From: Aurantimonas sp. Leaf443
Lineage (GTDB): Bacteria > Pseudomonadota > Alphaproteobacteria > Rhizobiales > Rhizobiaceae
DNA length: 64,000 nt
Direction: 5' to 3'
NCBI RefSeq assembly: GCF_001425575.1
Contig: NZ_LMRD01000011.1
Location: forward strand, 62,001 to 126,000
Made by a program: the position numbers and the translations under genes. Each line of letters opens with the position of its first letter. The stretch's first letter is position 1. Below are positions 16,242-27,588 of this stretch, one piece after another. The notes under the pieces are model-generated. The model did not search any database, was not told the origin of the DNA, and worked only from the letters and a program-made list of their open reading frames with translations.

Positions 16242-17753
16242 ATGAAGCACTTCGATATTTTCGTCATCGGTGGCGGCATCAACGGCTGCGGCATCGCCCG
16301 CGACGCCGCGGGGCGCGGCTATAGCGTCGGCCTTGCCGAGATGAACGACCTTGCGAGCGGGACCTCGTCCTGGTCGACCAAGCTCATCCATGGCGGCCTG
16401 CGCTATCTGGAGCATTACGAGTTCCGGCTGGTGCGCGAGGCGCTGATGGAGCGCGAGGTGCTCTGGCGCATCGCGCCGCACATCATCCGCCCGCTGCGCT
16501 TCGTGCTGCCGCACGCCAGGGATCTTCGGCCGGCCTGGCTCCTGCGCCTCGGCCTCTTCATGTACGACCATCTCGGCGGCCGGAAGGATCTGGCCGCGAC
16601 GAAGACCGTGGACCTTTCGAAGGGCCCGCTCGGCGCGCCCCTGAAGAAGGTCTTCACCCGGGGCTTCGAATATTCGGACGCGCGGGTGGACGATGCCCGC
16701 CTCGTCGTCCTCAACGCCCGCGACGCGGCCGCGCACGGCGCCGACATCCGCGTGCGCACCGAGGTGACGGAGGCGCGGCGCGAGGGTAGGCGCTGGACGA
16801 TCACGCTGCGAGAGCGCGGCACCGGGCGCACCAGCACCGTCTCGGCCGATTTCCTCGTCAACGTCGCGGGCCCGTGGGTGGACCGCGTCATCCAGTCGGC
16901 GATGGGACGCAACGAGGCGCGGCACATCCGGCTCGTGCAGGGCTCGCACATCGTCACGAAGAAGCTCTACGACCACGACCGGGCCTACATCTTCCAGAAC
17001 GCCGACAACCGCATCATCTTCGCCATCCCCTACGAGGACGACTTCACCCTCGTCGGCACCACTGACCACGACTTCAAGGGCGAGCCGGGCGAGGCGAAGA
17101 TCACCGAGGCGGAGACGGACTACCTCCTCTCCGCGGCGAGCGAGTATTTCGAGCGGCCGCTGCAGCGCTCCGACATCGTCTGGACCTTCTCGGGCGTGCG
17201 CCCGCTCTACGACGACGGCGCCTCCAAGGCGCAGGAGGCGACGCGCGACTACGTGCTGAAGGTGGAAGGCGACAAGGCCCGGGGCGAGGCCGCGGTGCTG
17301 AACGCCTTCGGCGGCAAGATCACCACCTACCGGCGCCTCGCGGAAGAGGTGCTGGAGCGCATCGGCGAGCGAATCGGCACGCGCGGCAAGGGCTGGACGG
17401 GCGACAAGCCCCTGCCCGGCGGCGGTTTCCCGACGGACGGCGTCGCCGAACTCGAGCGCAGGGTCGAGGCCGCCGCGCCCGGCCTCGACAAGCGCAGCCT
17501 TCGCCGTATCGTGCGCGCCTACGGGCTCGACGCGCTGACCTTCCTGTCGCCCGAAGGGCCCGGCGAGGATTTCGGCCACGGGCTCGGGCGCGCGGAGGTC
17601 GACTGGCTGATCGCGCGCGAGTGGGCGATGACCGCCGAGGACGTTTTGTGGCGGCGCTCCAAGCTCGGCCTGCGCTTCACGGCGGCCGAGACGGAGCGGC
17701 TGGAGACCTACATGCGCGACCATGCCGGACAGGACCGCCTCGCGGCGGAGTGA
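16242..17753 (+). CDS. glpD: Aerobic glycerol-3-phosphate dehydrogenase
   Basis: 503-residue FAD enzyme that oxidises glycerol 3-phosphate to dihydroxyacetone phosphate and passes electrons to ubiquinone at the inner membrane. FVIGGGINGCGIARDA gives the FAD motif, and the family signature GTSSWSTKLIHGGLRYLE follows at about residues 45-62. TTDHDFKG and the C-terminal domain beginning near residue 390 are typical of GlpD. Length matches the family. It is preceded by glpR and a candidate operator and followed 71 bases later by the glycerol ABC transporter genes, so uptake and oxidation appear co-regulated. Confidence 0.96.
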   Translation: MKHFDIFVIGGGINGCGIARDAAGRGYSVGLAEMNDLASGTSSWSTKLIHGGLRYLEHYEFRLVREALMEREVLWRIAPHIIRPLRFVLPHARDLRPAWLLRLGLFMYDHLGGRKDLAATKTVDLSKGPLGAPLKKVFTRGFEYSDARVDDARLVVLNARDAAAHGADIRVRTEVTEARREGRRWTITLRERGTGRTSTVSADFLVNVAGPWVDRVIQSAMGRNEARHIRLVQGSHIVTKKLYDHDRAYIFQNADNRIIFAIPYEDDFTLVGTTDHDFKGEPGEAKITEAETDYLLSAASEYFERPLQRSDIVWTFSGVRPLYDDGASKAQEATRDYVLKVEGDKARGEAAVLNAFGGKITTYRRLAEEVLERIGERIGTRGKGWTGDKPLPGGGFPTDGVAELERRVEAAAPGLDKRSLRRIVRAYGLDALTFLSPEGPGEDFGHGLGRAEVDWLIAREWAMTAEDVLWRRSKLGLRFTAAETERLETYMRDHAGQDRLAAE

Positions 17754-17824
17754 GACGCGGGCGCCGGGCCTCGTCGGCCGCGTCCGAACCTTTGAAGACA
17801 TGCTGGCAACCTCGGGAGGGTGCG

Positions 17825-18904
17825 GTGCTGGAACTGATCGACGTCGGCAGGACCGTCGGAGCGGAGACGCACATCGCGAATGTGTCGTTGAAGCTCGAGC
17901 GCGGTTCGCTGAACGTGCTGCTCGGTCCGACGCTTTCGGGCAAGACGAGCCTGATGCGCCTGATGGCCGGCCTCGACCGGCCGACGACGGGGCGCATCGT
18001 GATGGACGGGCGCGACGTCACCGGCGTGCCCGTGGCCAAGCGCAACATCGCCATGGTCTACCAGCAGTTCATCAACTACCCGGCCATGACGGTCTACGAG
18101 AACATCGCCTCGCCGCTGCGCCTGCAGGGCAAGAGCGCGTCCGAGATCGACGCGGCGGTGCAGAAGGCCGCCGGGCTGATGAAGCTCGCGCCCTATCTCC
18201 AGCGCACGCCGCTCAACCTCTCGGGCGGCCAGCAGCAGCGCACGGCGCTCGCCCGGGCGCTCGTGAAGAACGCCGAGCTCGTGCTCCTCGACGAGCCCCT
18301 CGCCAATCTCGACTACAAGCTGCGCGAGGAGTTGCGCGAGGAACTGCCGCGGCTCTTCGCCGAGACGGGCGCGGTGTTCGTCTACGCCACGACCGAGCCG
18401 ACCGAGGCGCTGCTCCTGGGCGGCAACACGGCGACGCTCAGCGAAGGCCGCGTCACGCAGTTCGGCCGCACGCCCGACATCTATCGCCGTCCGGCCGATC
18501 TCGTGACGGCGCGCACCTTCTCCGATCCGCCGCTGAACGTCCTCGACCTGACCAAGCGCGGCGATCGCCTCTCGGCGTCGGGCCTTCAGGTACCGGTGCC
18601 GGCGAAATTCGTGGGGCTCGCGGACGGCGCCTACAAGGTCGGCCTGCGCCCCCATCATCTCTCGCTCGGCGCGCAGGGCGCGAGCGGCGTGCGGCTGAAG
18701 GGCCGGGTCGTGATCTCCGAGGTCACGGGCTCGGAAAGCTTCGTCCATGCCGACTGGGACGACACGCGCATCGTGGCGCTGGTGCGCGGCATCCACCGCG
18801 TCTCGCCGGGCGATGCGGTCGAGCTGCAGTTCGACCCCGCCGACATGCTTCTCTTCGAGCCGACGGGGCGCGCGGTCTCGCCCGCCCTCGCGATGGCGGC
18901 TTAG
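17825..18904 (+). CDS. glpS: Glycerol ABC transporter ATP-binding protein GlpS
   Basis: 359-residue ATPase of the GlpSTPQV glycerol importer known from rhizobia. It starts at a GTG (17825) with GGGAGGG just upstream. The Walker A is GPTLSGKT, in which the usual glycine of GxxGxGKS is replaced, as seen in this subfamily. LSGGQQQRTALARAL is the signature and LVLLDEPLANLD Walker B. Instead of the D-loop histidine switch it has YATTEPTEA, with Thr where His is expected, so this subunit may be a weak hydrolase paired with GlpT. The C-terminal TOBE domain is present. Confidence 0.92.
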   Translation: MLELIDVGRTVGAETHIANVSLKLERGSLNVLLGPTLSGKTSLMRLMAGLDRPTTGRIVMDGRDVTGVPVAKRNIAMVYQQFINYPAMTVYENIASPLRLQGKSASEIDAAVQKAAGLMKLAPYLQRTPLNLSGGQQQRTALARALVKNAELVLLDEPLANLDYKLREELREELPRLFAETGAVFVYATTEPTEALLLGGNTATLSEGRVTQFGRTPDIYRRPADLVTARTFSDPPLNVLDLTKRGDRLSASGLQVPVPAKFVGLADGAYKVGLRPHHLSLGAQGASGVRLKGRVVISEVTGSESFVHADWDDTRIVALVRGIHRVSPGDAVELQFDPADMLLFEPTGRAVSPALAMAA

Positions 18905-18913
18905 GAAACGACG

Positions 18914-19993
18914 ATGGCCCGAATCCGGCTCGACCATATCCGACACGCCTACACGCCCGAACTCGCCAGGGCCGGCAACTACGCGCTGCGCGAGATCGAC
19001 CACGCCTTCGAGGACGGCGGGGCCTATGCGCTTCTGGGCCCTTCGGGCTGCGGGAAGACGACGCTCCTCAACATCATCTCGGGGCTCCTCACCCCGTCCG
19101 AGGGCCATGTGCGCTTCGACGAGCGCGACGTGACGGAGCTCTCGCCGGAGCTGCGCAACATCGCGCAGGTGTTCCAGTTTCCGGTCATCTACGACACGAT
19201 GACGGTGCGCGAGAATCTCGCCTTCCCCCTGAAGAACCGCAAGGTGCCGAAGTCCGAGATCGACCGCCGCGTCTCCGACATGCTGCGCCGCATCGGGCTG
19301 GAGGCCAAGGCCGACCGCAAGGCGCAGGGGCTGACGGCCGACGAGAAGCAGAAGATCTCGCTCGGGCGGGGTCTCGTTCGGCCGGACGTCAACGCCATCC
19401 TCTTCGACGAGCCGCTCACCGTCATCGACCCGCACATGAAATGGCAGCTGCGCTCGCAGCTGAAGGAGCTGCATCGCCAGTTCAAGATGACCATGGTCTA
19501 CGTCACGCACGACCAGACCGAGGCGCTGACCTTCGCCGACAAGGTCGTCGTCATGTATGACGGCGAGGTCGTGCAGATCGGCACGCCCGAAGAGCTCTTC
19601 GAGCGGCCGCGCCACACATTCGTCGGCTATTTCATCGGCTCGCCCGGCATGAACGTGCTGCAGTGCCGGATGGAGGGCGGGCAGGCCGTGGTGGGCGAGG
19701 CCCGCATCGCGATGCCCGGCGGCGAGACGCCGCTGGCGGCGGCCCGCACCGAACTCGGCATCCGGCCGGAATTCGTGCGCCTCGTGCCGCGCGGCCAGGG
19801 CCTGCCCATCACCATCGACCGCGTCGAGGACGTCGGCTCCGAGCGCATCGTGCGCGCCTCGCTCTTCGGGCAGAAGCTCGTCTCCGTGCTCGGGGAAGGC
19901 ACGGGCCTGCCGAGCGAGGTGGACGCGGTGTTCGAACCCCACGCCCTCAATCTCTATGCCGATTCATGGCTCGTCGAGCGGAGGCCGTCATGA
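18914..19993 (+). CDS. glpT: Glycerol ABC transporter ATP-binding protein GlpT (ABC subunit)
   Basis: 359-residue ATPase, second of the heteromeric pair; not to be confused with the GlpT glycerol-phosphate antiporter. Walker A is canonical (GPSGCGKTT), the switch is YVTHDQTEALTF with His present, but the signature region reads LTADEKQKISLGRGL in place of LSGGQ. The two subunits are therefore complementary: GlpS has a canonical signature and altered Walker A and switch, GlpT the reverse, consistent with one active composite site. Starts nine bases after glpS; its stop overlaps the permease start (ATGA at 19990). Confidence 0.92.
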   Translation: MARIRLDHIRHAYTPELARAGNYALREIDHAFEDGGAYALLGPSGCGKTTLLNIISGLLTPSEGHVRFDERDVTELSPELRNIAQVFQFPVIYDTMTVRENLAFPLKNRKVPKSEIDRRVSDMLRRIGLEAKADRKAQGLTADEKQKISLGRGLVRPDVNAILFDEPLTVIDPHMKWQLRSQLKELHRQFKMTMVYVTHDQTEALTFADKVVVMYDGEVVQIGTPEELFERPRHTFVGYFIGSPGMNVLQCRMEGGQAVVGEARIAMPGGETPLAAARTELGIRPEFVRLVPRGQGLPITIDRVEDVGSERIVRASLFGQKLVSVLGEGTGLPSEVDAVFEPHALNLYADSWLVERRPS

Positions 19994-20873
19994 ATAAGAC
20001 GTTCGACAACAAGGCCTGGCTCTTCGTCCTGCCGGTGCTGCTGCTCGTCGCCTTCTCCGCGGTGATCCCGCTGATGACGGTGGTGAACTACTCGGTCCAG
20101 GACACGTTCGGGAACAACCAGTTCTTCTGGGCCGGCACCGACTGGTTCGTGGAGACGCTGACCTCGGAGCGCTTCCACCAGGCGCTCGGGCGCAACCTCC
20201 TCTTCTCGGCCATCATCCTGGCGATCGAGGTGCCGCTCGGCATTCTCGTGGCGCTCGCCATGCCCAAGAAGGGCATCTGGGTGCCGATCTGCCTCGTGCT
20301 GATGGCGCTGCCGCTGCTCATTCCCTGGAATGTCGTCGGCACGATCTGGCAGGTCTTCGGGCGCACAGACATCGGCCTTCTCGGCCACACGATCGCGGCG
20401 CTCGGCATCGAATACAACTACGTGCAGAACACGTTCGACGCCTGGGCGACGCTCATCGTCATGGACGTCTGGCACTGGACCAGCCTCGTCGTGCTGCTCT
20501 GCTATGCCGGCCTCGTCTCGATCCCCGACGCCTATTACCAGGCCGCCAAGATCGACGGCGCCTCGCGCTGGGCCGTGTTCCGCTACATCCAGCTGCCGAA
20601 GATGGGCCGTGTCCTGCTGATCGCCGTGCTCCTGCGCTTCATGGACAGTTTCATGATCTACACCGAGCCCTTCGTCGTCACCGGCGGCGGCCCCGGCAAC
20701 TCCACCACCTTCCTTTCGATCGACCTCGTGAAGATGGCGGTCGGACAGTTCGACCTCGGTCCGGCGGCGGCGATGAGCCTCGTCTACTTCCTGATCATCC
20801 TCCTCCTTTCCTGGATCTTCTACACCGTGATGGAAAACGCCGGCCGCGACCGCGCCATGAAGGAGCCGGTGGA

Positions 20874-20877
<4 letters not shown>
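19990..20877 (+). CDS. glpP: Glycerol ABC transporter permease GlpP
   Basis: 295-residue inner-membrane permease of the sugar (MalF-like) class. Six hydrophobic segments can be traced from FVLPVLLLVAFSAVIPL near residue 12 to the C-terminal LVYFLIILLLSWIFYTVM. The coupling loop is at YYQAAKIDGASRWAVFRYIQLP, with the EAA-like AAKIDGA pattern. It begins inside the glpT stop codon and its own stop overlaps glpQ (ATGA), so translation of the channel subunits is coupled. Confidence 0.93.
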
Positions 20878-21779
<902 letters not shown>

Positions 21780-21782
21780 CCT

Positions 21783-22067
21783 ATGCCCGACCTGTCCTGG
21801 ATGGCCTGGACCTGGCCGACCGCGATCTTCTTCCTCTCCATCTTCGCGCTGCTGGCGCTGATGGGCGCGTGGGAATACGCCTCGCCCGGTGGCAACCCGC
21901 GCTACGGCATCCTGCGCTTCGAGACGACGCGCGGCGACCGCCTGTTCCTTTCGCTCCTCGGCTCGGCCTTCATCTGCCTCGGCTGGCTGGGCCTCACCGA
22001 ACTCCCGCTCTGGTACGCGCTGATCGGCTGCGCCTTCTATGCGGGTCTCGTTTTCCGCCTCGTGTGA
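21783..22067 (+). CDS. DUF2160 small membrane protein of the glycerol transporter operon
   Basis: 94-residue protein with three hydrophobic stretches (about residues 10-29, 54-70 and 72-91) separated by a polar loop with GGNPRYGILRFETTRGDR. Proteins of this family are known as conserved neighbours of the GlpSTPQV genes; a defined function is not known to me. It lies three bases after glpQ and 118 bases before glpV. A role as an accessory membrane subunit or assembly factor of the importer is plausible but unproven. Confidence 0.8.
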   Translation: MPDLSWMAWTWPTAIFFLSIFALLALMGAWEYASPGGNPRYGILRFETTRGDRLFLSLLGSAFICLGWLGLTELPLWYALIGCAFYAGLVFRLV

Positions 22068-22185
22068 GGCGGCTCGACCTTTCGCCCCTTCCCCGGGGCG
22101 GGATACGGCGTGCGCGACCTCGGCCGGTCGACGCGGAACGCGCTGTGCTTGGCGACCGGCTGTGACATCTCTGGGAGGAGACATC

Positions 22186-23964
22186 ATGAAACGTCATTGG
22201 ATGATTTCGAGCGCCGCGCTCGCGATCGCGCTCGCCACCGGTCCGGCCATGGCCGACATGGCGGCGGCGACCAAGTTCCTGGATGCGGAGATCAAGGATC
22301 TCTCGACGCTGTCCCGCGCCGACCAGGAAAAGGAGATGCAGTGGTATATCGATGCCGCCAAGCCCTATGCCGGCATGGAGATCAAGGTCGTCTCCGAGAC
22401 GATCACCACGCATGAATACGAGTCGAAGGTGCTGGCGCCCGCCTTCACCGCCATCACCGGCATAAAGGTCACCCACGACCTGATCGGCGAGGGCGACGTC
22501 GTCGAGAAGCTCCAGACGCAGATGCAGTCGGGCGAGAACATCTACGACGCCTATGTCAACGACAGCGACCTCATCGGCACGCACTGGCGCTACAACCAGG
22601 TGCGCAACCTGACGGACTGGATGGAAGGCGACGGCAAGGCCGTGACCTCGCCCACGCTCGATCTCGCCGACTATATCGGCACCGACTTCACCACGGCGCC
22701 GGACAAGAAGCTCTACCAGCTGCCCGACCAGCAGTTCGCCAACCTCTACTGGTTCCGGTACGACTGGTTCAACGACGAAAAGAACAAGGCCGACTTCAAG
22801 GCGAAGTACGGCTATGATCTCGGCGTTCCCGTGAACTGGTCCGCCTACGAGGACATCGCCGAGTTCTTCACCGGTCGCGAAATCGACGGGAAGAAGGTCT
22901 TCGGCCACATGGACTACGGCAAGAAGGACCCGTCCCTCGGCTGGCGCTTCACCGACGCCTGGCTCTCCATGGCCGGCAACGGCGACAAGGGCCTGCCGAA
23001 CGGCCTGCCGGTCGACGAATGGGGCATCCGCGTCAACGAGCAGTCCCAGCCGGTCGGCTCCTGCGTCGCGCGCGGCGGCGACACCAACGGCCCGGCCGCC
23101 GTCTACTCCATCCAGAAATATCTCGACTGGATGAAGGCCTACGCGCCGCCGGCCGCCCAGGGCATGACCTTCTCCGAGAGCGGCCCCGTGCCGGCCCAGG
23201 GCGAGATCGCGCAGCAGATCTTCTGGTACACGGCCTTCACCGCCGATGCCGTGAAGCCGGGCCTGCCGGTCGTGAACGAGGACGGCACGCCGAAATGGCG
23301 CATGGCCCCCTCGCCGCACGGCGTCTACTGGAAGGACGGCATGAAGCTCGGCTACCAGGACGTGGGCTCCTGGACCCTGATGCAGTCGACCCCGGTCGAC
23401 CGCGCCCAGGCCGCCTGGCTCTACGCGCAGTTCGTCGGCTCCAAGACGGTCGACGTGAAGAAGAGCCATTACGGCCTGACTTTCACCCGCGAGTCCACCA
23501 TCCGCGACAAGAGCTTCACCGAGCGCGCCAAGGATCTCGGCGGTCTCGTCGAGTTCTACCGTTCGCCGGCCCGCAAGCAGTGGTCGCCGACGGGCACGAA
23601 CGTGCCGGACTACCCGAAGCTCGCCCAGCTCTGGTGGCAGGCGATCGGCGATGCCGCCGCCGGCAACAAGACGCCGCAGGAAGCCATGGACTCGCTCTGC
23701 GCCGAGCAGGAAAAGGTGATGCAGCGTCTCGAGCGCGCGGGCGTGCAGGGCGACAAGGGCCCCAAGCTCAACGAAGAGCGCGACATGGAATACTGGGTCG
23801 AGCAGGCCAAGGCCAACGGCACGCTCGCGCCCCAGCCCAAGGTCGAGAACGAGAAGGAAAAGCCCATCACCGTCAACTACGACGAGCTGGTGAAGAGCTG
23901 GGCCGACGCCAGCGCCTCCGGCGCGGCCGGTTCGGCCACCCCGGTCTCGGCACCGGCGAAGTAG
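22186..23964 (+). CDS. glpV: Glycerol ABC transporter substrate-binding protein GlpV
   Basis: 592-residue periplasmic binding protein. A strong GGAGGAG site precedes the ATG at 22186. Residues 1-24 form a Sec signal (MKRHW, hydrophobic core, AMA cleavage). The mature protein is longer than most family 1 binding proteins, which fits GlpV. It supplies glycerol to GlpPQ. A very stable hairpin after the stop (23988-24016) may raise the level of this part of the message relative to glpK, as is common for binding-protein genes. Confidence 0.93.
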   Translation: MKRHWMISSAALAIALATGPAMADMAAATKFLDAEIKDLSTLSRADQEKEMQWYIDAAKPYAGMEIKVVSETITTHEYESKVLAPAFTAITGIKVTHDLIGEGDVVEKLQTQMQSGENIYDAYVNDSDLIGTHWRYNQVRNLTDWMEGDGKAVTSPTLDLADYIGTDFTTAPDKKLYQLPDQQFANLYWFRYDWFNDEKNKADFKAKYGYDLGVPVNWSAYEDIAEFFTGREIDGKKVFGHMDYGKKDPSLGWRFTDAWLSMAGNGDKGLPNGLPVDEWGIRVNEQSQPVGSCVARGGDTNGPAAVYSIQKYLDWMKAYAPPAAQGMTFSESGPVPAQGEIAQQIFWYTAFTADAVKPGLPVVNEDGTPKWRMAPSPHGVYWKDGMKLGYQDVGSWTLMQSTPVDRAQAAWLYAQFVGSKTVDVKKSHYGLTFTRESTIRDKSFTERAKDLGGLVEFYRSPARKQWSPTGTNVPDYPKLAQLWWQAIGDAAAGNKTPQEAMDSLCAEQEKVMQRLERAGVQGDKGPKLNEERDMEYWVEQAKANGTLAPQPKVENEKEKPITVNYDELVKSWADASASGAAGSATPVSAPAK

Positions 23965-23987
23965 GCTCGCCCTTCCGCAACGCCTCA

Positions 23988-24016
23988 GGAAAGGCCGGGC
24001 CCGTCCCGGCCTTTCC
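23988..24016 (+). terminator. Strong hairpin after glpV
   Basis: GGAAAGGCCGGG (23988-23999) pairs perfectly with CCCGGCCTTTCC (24005-24016) over a five-base loop. There is no T-tract, so partial termination or 3' end protection of the glpV message is likelier than full termination. Confidence 0.65.
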
Positions 24017-24053
24017 CATATCCGCACCAGAGTCTCGAAGAAGGCGCCTTTCC

Positions 24054-25547
<1,494 letters not shown>

Positions 25548-25570
25548 GTCTCGTTGCAGTCCGACAGGTT

Positions 25571-25596
25571 CGAACGGCGCCGCGGGGCGCCGTTCG
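25571..25596 (+). terminator. Terminator after glpK
   Basis: CGAACGGCGCC (25571-25581) and GGCGCCGTTCG (25586-25596) form a perfect 11-base stem with a four-base loop, followed by TGTTTGG. It closes the glp region. Confidence 0.75.
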
Positions 25597-25648
25597 TGTT
25601 TGGAGACGCCCCTCCCGCGGGGCATCGAACCCGGCGCCCAGCCGACCC

Positions 25649-25699
25649 GATATGAGTCCCGATATATCTTGATTGACGATATATCGCGTTCTATATCGG
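25649..25699 (+). promoter_or_regulatory. padR promoter with repeated GATATATC palindromes
   Basis: GATATATC, itself a palindrome, occurs at 25661-25668 and 25678-25685, flanked by GATAT (25649-25653) and its mirror TATATCGG (25692-25699). TTGATT (25669-25674), a 17-base spacer and TATATC (25692-25697) form a good sigma-70 promoter. Initiation six to eight bases further would coincide with the padR ATG at 25704, and no ribosome site is present. The palindromes overlap the promoter, so autorepression by PadR is likely. Confidence 0.6.
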
Positions 25700-25703
25700 C
25701 TTC

Positions 25704-26303
25704 ATGAAACACGGACATCACGGCGGCTTCGACCGCGACCCCACCCTTCCCGAAACGGACGCTCGGCACCGTCCCGACCATCCGCACGCCCGCCCGCATC
25801 GCGGCGGGCGACATGGCGGCGGACGTCACGGCGGACGCGTCTTCGACTATGGCGAGCTGCGCCTTCTGCTCCTCGCCATGCTCGCCGAGGCGCCGCGCCA
25901 TGGCTACGAGCTCATCAAGGTCATCGAGGAGCGCTTCGCCGGCAGCTACACGCCGAGCCCGGGCGTCATCTATCCGACGCTCTCCTGGCTGGAGGACATG
26001 GGCTACGCCTCGGTCGAGGCCGAGGCGGGCAACCGCAAGCTCTACCGCGTGACCGAGGAGGGCGGCGCCTTCCTCGCCGCCAACCGCAGCGCCGCCGACG
26101 AGCTCATCGCGCGCGGCGCGGCGGAGGGACCGGGCCCGCGCGGCGGCCGGCCCGACCTGCCGGCGCCGATCCTGCGCGCCATGGAGAACCTCAAACTCGC
26201 CATGCGGCTGCGGCTGCGGCAGGGCCCGCTCGACCCGCAGACCGCCGAGACCATCGCCGCCGCGCTCGACGCGGCCGCCCAGACCGTGGAGCGCAGCCGA
26301 TGA
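25704..26303 (+). CDS. PadR-family regulator with His-rich N terminus (YqjI-like)
   Basis: 199-residue DNA-binding protein. Nine histidines fall within the first 42 residues, followed by the PadR winged helix (FDYGELRLLLLAMLAEAPRHG, SPGVIYPTLSWLEDMG). E. coli YqjI has the same layout and responds to nickel and iron status while controlling a ferric-siderophore reductase gene. The C-terminal 60 residues likely form the dimerisation helix. The gene overlaps the DUF2218 gene (ATGA at 26300) and precedes a siderophore uptake cluster, so metal-responsive control of iron acquisition is the natural guess. The transcript may be leaderless. Confidence 0.85.
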   Translation: MKHGHHGGFDRDPTLPETDARHRPDHPHARPHRGGRHGGGRHGGRVFDYGELRLLLLAMLAEAPRHGYELIKVIEERFAGSYTPSPGVIYPTLSWLEDMGYASVEAEAGNRKLYRVTEEGGAFLAANRSAADELIARGAAEGPGPRGGRPDLPAPILRAMENLKLAMRLRLRQGPLDPQTAETIAAALDAAAQTVERSR

Positions 26304-26599
26304 CCGAGACCCAGACCCTGCGCGCTGTGGCGCATGTGCCGACCGCCCATGCCTCCAAGTACCTGCAGCAGCTCTGCAAGCACTTCGCGCACAAGATCCC
26401 CGCGACCTTCGACGAGGCGCAGGGAAGCCTCGCCTTCAGCCTCGGCGACTGCCGCCTGACGGCTCGCGGCGGGACACTGGAGCTGGCCGTCTCCTCGCCG
26501 GACGCGGCGGCGCTGGCGCAACTCGAGGACGTGGTCGCGCGCCATCTCGTGCGCTTCGCCTTTCGCGAGGAGCTCGCGATCGACTGGCAGGCGGCCTGA
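26300..26599 (+). CDS. DUF2218 domain protein
   Basis: 99-residue cytoplasmic protein made of one DUF2218 domain. The pattern ASKYLQQLCKHFAHKIP near residues 15-31 is the family's conserved start, and a FREEL segment lies near the C terminus. Genes of this family commonly sit beside siderophore-utilisation and PadR genes, but the biochemical function is unknown to me. Its start overlaps the padR stop by four bases, so the pair is translated together. The remnant of a TonB receptor gene begins immediately after its stop. Confidence 0.8.
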   Translation: MTETQTLRAVAHVPTAHASKYLQQLCKHFAHKIPATFDEAQGSLAFSLGDCRLTARGGTLELAVSSPDAAALAQLEDVVARHLVRFAFREELAIDWQAA

Positions 26600-27469
26600 T
26601 CGCCGGAAAGGCGCGACGATCGATCCCGGCGGCGACGACCAGCGCCGGATCTACGAGCGCCAGCACGACAAGGCGGCCTACGAGGGCCGGTACGAATGGG
26701 GCACGGTGATCGCCGACGTCCAGGACCACACGATCGAGGACGTCTCGCTCTTCGCGGAGGACGAGTGGCAGATGACCGACACCTTCGCCCTCACCGGCGG
26801 CGTGCGGATGAACTATCACGAGGTCTACAAGGAAAACGTCTCGCCCCGCCTCTACGGGGTCTGGCGCCCGGCGGAGAGCTGGACGGTGAAGGGCGGCGTC
26901 TCCACCGGCTACAAGGCGCCGGAAACTCGCCAGATCGTGGAGATCTACACCGATGCGACCGGCGGCGGCGGCTGCTTCTACGGGCCTGCGAACCGGCTTC
27001 GCCCGGGGCGCAGGCCCTGCGGCGTCATCCGCGCCAACACCGATCTCGTGCCCGAGACCAGCGTGAACGACGAGCTCGCCACGCTCTTCGACAGCTATGA
27101 CGGTTTGCGGGCCGGCGCGACCGCGCCTACAGTGCCGACGGCGGTTCCGCCCGCTGGTCGCAGGACCCGAACGACACGCTCTTCACCTATTCGAACGTCG
27201 ACGAGGCGCGACTGCGCGGCGTCGAGCTCACCGCGGGGTTCGACCCGACGGCGACGATCACCATCAATGCCAGCTACACCTATACGGTCGTCGCCCGGCG
27301 CTACGACGCCCATTTCACCGCCGATCTCGGCGCGAGCTACGCGGTGAACGAGGCGCTGAAGGTCAACGCGGCGGTCTACAACCTCTTCGACGAGGAGGTG
27401 CTGCCGGACGAGTTCAACACCGTCGTCGAAGGCCGCCGCTTCTCGGCCGGCGTGACCGCCTCGTTCTGA
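26600..27469 (+). pseudogene. Decayed TonB-dependent siderophore receptor
   Basis: The open frame from about 26601 to 27115 encodes outer-membrane beta-barrel sequence (SLFAEDEWQMTDTFALTGGV, then GGVSTGYKAPETRQ), and the C-terminal barrel continues from 27119 to 27469 in a different frame (ELTAGFDPTATITINASYTY, then NLFDEEV and a terminal Phe, the usual last residue of such barrels). The signal peptide, TonB box and plug domain are missing, and strands are lost at the frame switch near 27100-27120. So there is a 5' truncation plus an internal deletion with frameshift. The barrel resembles catecholate-type receptors (CirA/FepA kind). The siderophore ABC genes just downstream look intact. Confidence 0.8.
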
Positions 27470-27588
27470 AGCGCCGCGCCGCGGATTTGCGCTCGCCCCT
27501 TCCACCACTCTTATCTTGACTGTAATCATCCACTATTCGGCGGTCGCCGGGTTTCCCCCGGTCGCTCCGTTCCGTCCAAGGATCTGCC
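27470..27588. promoter_or_regulatory. Probable promoter region of the siderophore ABC operon
   Basis: A locally A+T-rich stretch, TTATCTTGACTGTAATCATC (27511-27530), contains TTGACT as a possible -35 box. I see no convincing -10 box and no clean Irr or RirA consensus, so this is a weak call based on position and composition. Confidence 0.25.

Noticed and set aside
17708-19942. 744-codon minus-strand open frame across the glpS/glpT genes
   Set aside because: Its length comes from G+C-rich codon bias of the two ATPase genes on the other strand; composition is shadow-like and no motif is present.
18914-19993. glpT as the glycerol-3-phosphate antiporter and glpQ as phosphodiesterase
   Set aside because: Both are ABC transporter subunits by motif; the same letters are used for the rhizobial glycerol importer GlpSTPQV.
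26706-27347. A 213-codon stretch read as an intact short outer-membrane protein
   Set aside because: It begins inside the barrel with no signal peptide and loses receptor-like sequence after about 27115, while the C-terminal barrel continues in another frame. A pseudogene explains all of it.
27511-27530. Fur, Irr or RirA box in front of the siderophore ABC operon
   Set aside because: The A+T-rich stretch does not match the ICE or TGA-N9-TCA patterns well enough; only a weak promoter-like note is kept.
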